Shown piece after piece: positions 31,634 to 34,555 of a stretch of DNA of 34,555 nt (position 1 is its first letter; each line of letters opens with the position of its first letter). The stretch is from Rickettsiales bacterium. GTDB taxonomy: Bacteria; Pseudomonadota; Alphaproteobacteria; Rs-D84. The notes under the pieces were generated by a model. It saw only the letters and a list, made by a program, of their open reading frames with translations, did no database searches and was not told where the DNA came from. Made by a program: the position numbers and the translations under genes. The stretch lies in contig JAIRRC010000009.1 of the NCBI GenBank assembly GCA_031256175.1, positions 1-34,555 on the forward strand. Reading direction: 5' to 3'.

Positions 31634-31821
31634 TAGAATATCCACCCCACGATTTTATTTAGAATTGAATCAACGGCGAAAAAGAACAAAGCCATGACGC
31701 CCGCGAAAGTCATGATAAGGATTGCGGAGCGGACAACAACGCTGCGCGTCGGCCAGGTAATCTTGAAAGCCTCGGACCGGACGTCTTTTATGAAATTGAT
31801 AAAAACCCTAATCCTGTTCAC
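31633..31821 (-). CDS. secE: Preprotein translocase subunit SecE
   Basis: A 62-aa single-span subunit of the SecYEG channel. The conserved cytoplasmic part VRSEAFKITWPTRSVVV precedes one membrane helix (SAILIMTFAGVMALFFFAVDSIL). I place the start at a GTG (31821) because AAGGA lies 5 nt before it and the length fits the short alphaproteobacterial form. The frame extends to an ATG at 31845 and on to 31875, but that part is the translation of a family C repeat. The stop overlaps nusG. Confidence 0.9.
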   Translation of the reverse strand: MNRIRVFINFIKDVRSEAFKITWPTRSVVVRSAILIMTFAGVMALFFFAVDSILNKIVGWIF

Positions 31822-31840
31822 GTCAGTCCTTTTTTCCTTT

Positions 31841-31871
31841 GTCATCCCGGGCTTGACCCGGGACCTCATCC
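31841..31871 (+). repeat. Family C palindromic repeat, CCTCATCC tail
   Basis: GTCATCCCGGG-CTTGA-CCCGGGA followed by CCTCATCC, in the secE leader, 20 bp before the start chosen for secE. A truncated copy (GTCATCCCCGCAT) follows at 31879. Confidence 0.87.
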
Positions 31872-31899
31872 ACACCCGTCATCCCCGCATCTACCATTC

Positions 31900-31936
31900 G
31901 TCATGCTGGCGAAGGCCAGCATCCAGTGAAAATTAT
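31900..31936 (+). repeat. Family C palindromic repeat
   Basis: GTCATGCTGGC-GAA-GGCCAGCAT followed by CCAGTGAAAATTATC. Confidence 0.8.
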
Positions 31937-31978
31937 CGCGAAGCGATTTCTTATTCCCTTGTCCACAGCCTAGTTTTT

Positions 31979-32054
31979 TGGCAGGGGCGAGAGGAATCGA
32001 ACCCCCGACACGCGGTTTTGGAGACCGCTGCTCTACCAACTGAGCTACACCCCT
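31979..32054 (-). tRNA. tRNA-Trp (anticodon CCA)
   Basis: A 76-nt cloverleaf on the minus strand. Acceptor AGGGGTG/CGCCCCT-type pairing, D-arm GCTCAGTTGGTAGAGC, anticodon loop CTCCAAA with CCA, T-arm GGGGGTTCGATTCCC, encoded CCA. It leads the secE-nusG operon, as in many proteobacteria. Confidence 0.96.
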
Positions 32055-32085
32055 ACTTGCGCGCATTACCTTCGGCTTGCATGGC

Positions 32086-32113
32086 AGAATAACACGGACT
32101 TTCAGAAATGCAA
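32086..32113 (-). promoter_or_regulatory. Promoter of tRNA-Trp/secE operon
   Basis: Minus-strand TTGCAT (32113-32108), 16-bp spacer, TATTCT (32091-32086), about 30 nt before the tRNA 5' end. Confidence 0.65.
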
Positions 32114-32308
32114 GCGAAAAGGAAGCCTTATTTTACATTTTAGCCCCGCCCCAGGCAAGCAGAAAAATAAGAAATAACTCCCCCCTTTGCGTGGACAAAA
32201 AACGGGGCCCGCCAATATCCCAGAAGCCAAGCCCTGCTATAAGCAAAGAAAAAGCCACTTTCAAAATATGGCAGAAACAATCCCGCCAACGAATAATATG
32301 CAAAAATG

Positions 32309-33145
32309 CTATATTATCAAACGCATAGCAGCAGTTTGATTGGAAATCCAAGCTTCTTGGTGATTATGATACAAAGATAAACGCTCATTTAATGCCTGAA
32401 CTCTTAAAAATGGCAAACCCTTGTTTTTATCATCTTCGGTTGGATTATCTATCCTGCGTTGCTCATCAAGACACCATTTTTCGAATGTTTTTGAGTCAGA
32501 AATTTTTGAATCGACTAGAAAATTGTTAGTTTTATAGGATGTGTATTTATATGCATCTAAAAGGGTTGGTTGTCCATCTCCATCAACATCAACTGGCGCT
32601 CTTAACCAATCGAAAAAATTGTATAAAAACACATTCGCAGACCAATGACACCTTCCATCGTTTATAGGCGAACTTATAGACGGATAAAAATTACTAGCCC
32701 CGATTACGCATATATCAGAATGCTTCGGCATATTGAAAATTCCGGAATAACACTGCCCAAGCAAAAGCAAACCATCGGTTAAACCTGGTATTTTCTGCAT
32801 TTTCTCTAACAAATGATTTGGTTTTATGTTTGATGAGCAATTTATACCGTTTATATCACCATGGGAAGAAACTACGCAGCCAAGAAACGATATATTGGAA
32901 AATCCGTTCAATATTTCTTCCAATCTATCCGTAGAATACAACTGACCGGCCGATAACCCATTTGCAGTCAGAATCTTGCTCGCGCTCTGGAAATCTGAAA
33001 AATAATATATATTTGATTCATTGTTCTGGCGTTCTTTTATAATTTTCGCCGCGTTTATTATATCAAACATGAAACGCGGACTGGATTCTTTCCCGCATAT
33101 GAATAACCATTTCGAATCATTAACATTGTTGAGAATGCGAACCAT
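32309..33145 (-). CDS. Caspase/legumain-like (clan CD) cysteine peptidase
   Basis: A 278-aa protein. The clan CD dyad is visible: a hydrophobic strand then His-Gly (FLGCVVSSHGDING, H95), and a second strand then the Cys (DGLLLLGQCYSGIF, C132). Later comes an acidic loop VDVDGDGQPTLLDAYKYT (185-202) of the kind seen in bacterial C13/caspase-like proteins. There is no signal peptide, so it should act in the cytoplasm. The gene is AT-rich unlike the surrounding ribosomal genes and starts 6 bp after a 78-aa gene, with which it forms a two-gene unit between tRNA-Leu and tRNA-Trp. Fold and dyad are inferred by motif; the target is unknown. A toxin or defence role is possible. Confidence 0.72.
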   Translation of the reverse strand: MVRILNNVNDSKWLFICGKESSPRFMFDIINAAKIIKERQNNESNIYYFSDFQSASKILTANGLSAGQLYSTDRLEEILNGFSNISFLGCVVSSHGDINGINCSSNIKPNHLLEKMQKIPGLTDGLLLLGQCYSGIFNMPKHSDICVIGASNFYPSISSPINDGRCHWSANVFLYNFFDWLRAPVDVDGDGQPTLLDAYKYTSYKTNNFLVDSKISDSKTFEKWCLDEQRRIDNPTEDDKNKGLPFLRVQALNERLSLYHNHQEAWISNQTAAMRLII

Positions 33146-33151
33146 TTTCTT

Positions 33152-33388
33152 TTACTCAGCGAATAACACTAAATCCGTTTTATCAAAATCATCCGAAGAT
33201 GACATACCTATTATTTTACCATTTTCATCAAGATAATAATTTACGTTATTCATAATATGTAAAATATATTTTACCCCAGAATTGCCACCCACATCTGATT
33301 TCTGAGCATACAGAGCTACGTTACCCAATTTTACTGCGTTCTTTATTTCTGAGTCCAAGTTTGGCAAATCAGAATAATTTTTTTGCAT
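33152..33388 (-). CDS. Small protein upstream of the caspase-like peptidase, unknown
   Basis: 78 residues (MQKNYSDLPNLDSEIKNAVKL.. to SSSDDFDKTDLVLFAE), acidic, with no signal or membrane segment. Likely strands are YILHIMNNVNYYLDENGKIIGM. No family is recognised. GAGG lies 8 nt before the ATG. It is 6 bp from the peptidase gene and equally AT-rich, so the two were probably acquired together. It could be an inhibitor, sensor or substrate of the peptidase; the Asp-rich end (SSDDFDKTD) would suit an Asp-specific protease, but this is conjecture. Confidence 0.68.
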   Translation of the reverse strand: MQKNYSDLPNLDSEIKNAVKLGNVALYAQKSDVGGNSGVKYILHIMNNVNYYLDENGKIIGMSSSDDFDKTDLVLFAE

Positions 33389-33417
33389 TTCACAAACCTC
33401 TATTGTTTATTCATAAT

Positions 33418-33447
33418 ATCATAAAATTGCCCTTTTTTGAAAGGCAA
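33418..33447 (-). promoter_or_regulatory. Candidate promoter of the caspase-like pair
   Basis: Minus-strand TTGCCT (33447-33442), 18-bp spacer, TATGAT (33423-33418); TATTAT (33418-33413) is another -10 option. It overlaps the tRNA-Leu terminator hairpin. Confidence 0.4.
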
Positions 33448-33450
33448 TTT
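33424..33450 (-). terminator. Terminator of tRNA-Leu
   Basis: AAATTGCC / GGCAATTT, an 8-bp stem with an A/T-rich loop and T-rich sequence after it on the minus strand, just past the tRNA CCA. Confidence 0.65.
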
Positions 33451-33452
33451 CA

Positions 33453-33537
33453 TGGTGGGCAAGGGGGGAATCGAACCCCCAAACCTTTCGGCGGCAGATT
33501 TTGAGTCTGCTGCGTCTACCAGTTCCGCCACTTGCCC
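33453..33537 (-). tRNA. tRNA-Leu (anticodon CAA)
   Basis: An 85-nt class II tRNA on the minus strand. Acceptor GGGCAAG / CTTGCCC, anticodon stem GCAGA-CTCAAAA-TCTGC with CAA, a long variable arm (CGCCGAAAGG), T-arm GGGGGTTCGATTCCCCC, encoded CCA. It reads UUG codons. Confidence 0.96.
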
Positions 33538-33551
33538 AATCTTCGCCACCT

Positions 33552-33598
33552 AAGTTCCCCTCCGGTGGAGGGGTGCGCGAAGCGCGGGGTGGTCTTTA
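33552..33598 (+). repeat. Family A palindromic repeat between rpmB and tRNA-Leu
   Basis: AAGTTCCCCTCC-GGT-GGAGGGG, GCGC-GAA-GCGC, GGGGTGGTCTTT, ending at the rpmB stop. Confidence 0.85.
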
Positions 33599-33599
33599 A

Positions 33600-33896
33600 T
33601 TATTTCTTCGCCTTCTTGGCGGTCTTCTTGGCAATCGCCTTCTTGATGGCGGCCATATCCGGGGTCAAACGCGAAATCGGCGTCGACATCACATACTCGT
33701 CCAAACCGCCGTGCTTGACCAGGGTTCGAAGCCCCGCGGTCGAAATACGGAACGTGAACTCGCGCCCCAGAATTTCGCTCTTGAATTTAAGCTCCTGCAA
33801 ATTGGGCTTGAACACGCGCTTGGTGCGGCGGTGCGAGTGGGAAACATTCATCCCGACCTCGGTTTTTCTTCCGGTTATCTGACAAATCCTTGGCAT
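33600..33896 (-). CDS. rpmB: 50S ribosomal protein L28
   Basis: A 98-aa large-subunit protein of the long alphaproteobacterial L28 form. It starts MPRICQITGRKTEVGMNVSHSHRRTKRVFKPN, shows FRISTAGLRTLVKHGGLDEYV and ends in a Lys/Ala-rich tail (KKAIAKKTAKKAKK). AAGGATG precedes the ATG. It is co-oriented with the trigger factor gene upstream and tRNA-Leu downstream. Confidence 0.96.
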   Translation of the reverse strand: MPRICQITGRKTEVGMNVSHSHRRTKRVFKPNLQELKFKSEILGREFTFRISTAGLRTLVKHGGLDEYVMSTPISRLTPDMAAIKKAIAKKTAKKAKK

Positions 33897-33993
33897 AATT
33901 TCATCCTTTTAATTAACGGAACGAATCCTACTCCGCCCCTTTTCCAAAGTCAAGTTTTTCATCTGTCATCCCGGGCTTGACCATCCCCCGCTC

Positions 33994-34026
33994 GTCACCC
34001 CGGCACAGGCCGGGGTCCATTGTATA
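33994..34026 (+). repeat. Family C palindromic repeat, CCATTGTA tail
   Basis: GTCACCCCGGC-ACA-GGCCGGGGT followed by CCATTGTATAAA. A truncated CCTCATCC-type copy (GTCATCCCGGGCTTGACCATCC) precedes it at 33965. Confidence 0.83.
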
Positions 34027-34034
34027 AATCCTTC

Positions 34035-34555
34035 TTACTTCTGCTTGAACAATTCCTCTGAACTTACTTTCTTCTCTTTTTTCTCGGCCTTGGCCACCAT
34101 CGCGTCAAGCACCTTCTGCTCGAAAAGAACTCCGCGCATCATGCCCATGGCATCCTGGTTTTTGGAATAATATTCCATAACCTGCTGCGGATTCATTCCA
34201 TTCCTATAAGCTTCCTGAATTACGGCCTGCTGCACTTCCTGGTTGGAAACTTCGACGTGCTCGGCGTTTCCCCATTCGGCGAGAATAAGGCCAAGCTTGA
34301 CGCGGCGTTCGGCGTCTTTCTTCGCTTCCTTTTCGTCGAACTTTTCCGGGTTTTCCTGTTTGGCCAATTCCATCTCGCGCTCGACTAAGGACTCCGGCAA
34401 ATCGAGCTTTACCTTCGCGGCAAGAACTTCAAGCAGCTCTTCCTTCATCTGTCGTTTTGCGGCTGCGTCATACTGCTCGGAAAGGATTTTTTTGATGTGC
34501 TCGCGAAGCGCGGCGACGGACTCCTGCCCGACGGCCTTCGCCAATTCGTCGTCGA
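34035..34555 (-). CDS. tig: Trigger factor, C-terminal part (cut by window edge)
   Basis: The visible ~172 residues are the C-terminal arm domain of trigger factor, the ribosome-bound chaperone. The frame runs on past the window edge (DDELAKAVGQES). Recognisable blocks are the helical arms (LREHIKKILSEQYDAAAKRQMK, KVKLDLPESLVEREMEL), ERRVKLGLILAEWG, and the tip MNPQQVMEYYSKNQDAMGMMRGVLFEQKVLDAMVAKA, which parallels the EFYSKN..ALEEQAVEAVL block of E. coli Tig. The PPIase and ribosome-binding domains are outside the window. Confidence 0.94.
   Translation of the reverse strand, partial: DDELAKAVGQESVAALREHIKKILSEQYDAAAKRQMKEELLEVLAAKVKLDLPESLVEREMELAKQENPEKFDEKEAKKDAERRVKLGLILAEWGNAEHVEVSNQEVQQAVIQEAYRNGMNPQQVMEYYSKNQDAMGMMRGVLFEQKVLDAMVAKAEKKEKKVSSEELFKQK

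Noticed and set aside
32133-32351. Minus-strand open frame of 72 codons downstream of the caspase-like gene
   Set aside because: It overlaps the peptidase end by 43 bp and runs through a truncated family B repeat. It has an unusual Cys/Trp-rich translation and no good ribosome binding site.

Overview
The window looks like a chromosomal segment of an alphaproteobacterium. This rests on the skp-lpxD-fabZ lipid A/fatty acid cluster, the tRNA-Trp-secE-nusG-rplKAJL-rpoBC block, rplU-rpmA, and protein sequences of alphaproteobacterial character. The bulk is GC-rich. Two islands are clearly AT-richer and look acquired: a restriction-modification pair at 17.9-19.3 kb and a caspase-like protease pair at 32.3-33.4 kb.

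Left part (1-11.3 kb). An efflux operon on the minus strand encodes a TolC-like channel, a MacA-like adaptor and a MacB-like ATPase. Each junction is an ATGA overlap, and the last overlap leads into an ORF6N-domain gene cut by the window edge, where a permease would be expected. Then come rplU-rpmA, tRNA-Arg, purC, a TPR membrane protein, and an envelope cluster: Skp-like chaperone, secreted Cys-containing unknown, lpxD, fabZ.

Middle (11.4-19.3 kb). A large Cys-rich secreted protein (28 cysteines after the signal peptide) is followed by a small secreted Cys protein. UvrD/PcrA helicase and the DnaQ exonuclease diverge from one symmetric promoter. An unrecognised 174-aa gene and a type II methylase/nuclease pair follow.

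Right part (19.4-34.5 kb), all on the minus strand and read right to left: trigger factor, rpmB, tRNA-Leu, the caspase-like pair, tRNA-Trp, secE, nusG, an unrecognised 82-aa gene coupled to nusG, rplK, rplA, rplJ, rplL, rpoB, rpoC. No tuf gene lies next to tRNA-Trp.

The most striking property is the density of short palindromic repeats. About 26 copies of a GTCAY-stem-loop-stem-tail family and about 11 full or partial copies of a second family occupy most spacers. Every copy I found has the same orientation on the + strand, whatever the direction of the genes around it. Several lie in frame inside genes (adaptor, TolC, 731-aa protein, UvrD) or supply a start codon (ABC ATPase), like Rickettsia palindromic elements. 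Several promoters read TTGCAY/TTGACA-(16-17)-TATAAT, and three genes appear to be leaderless.
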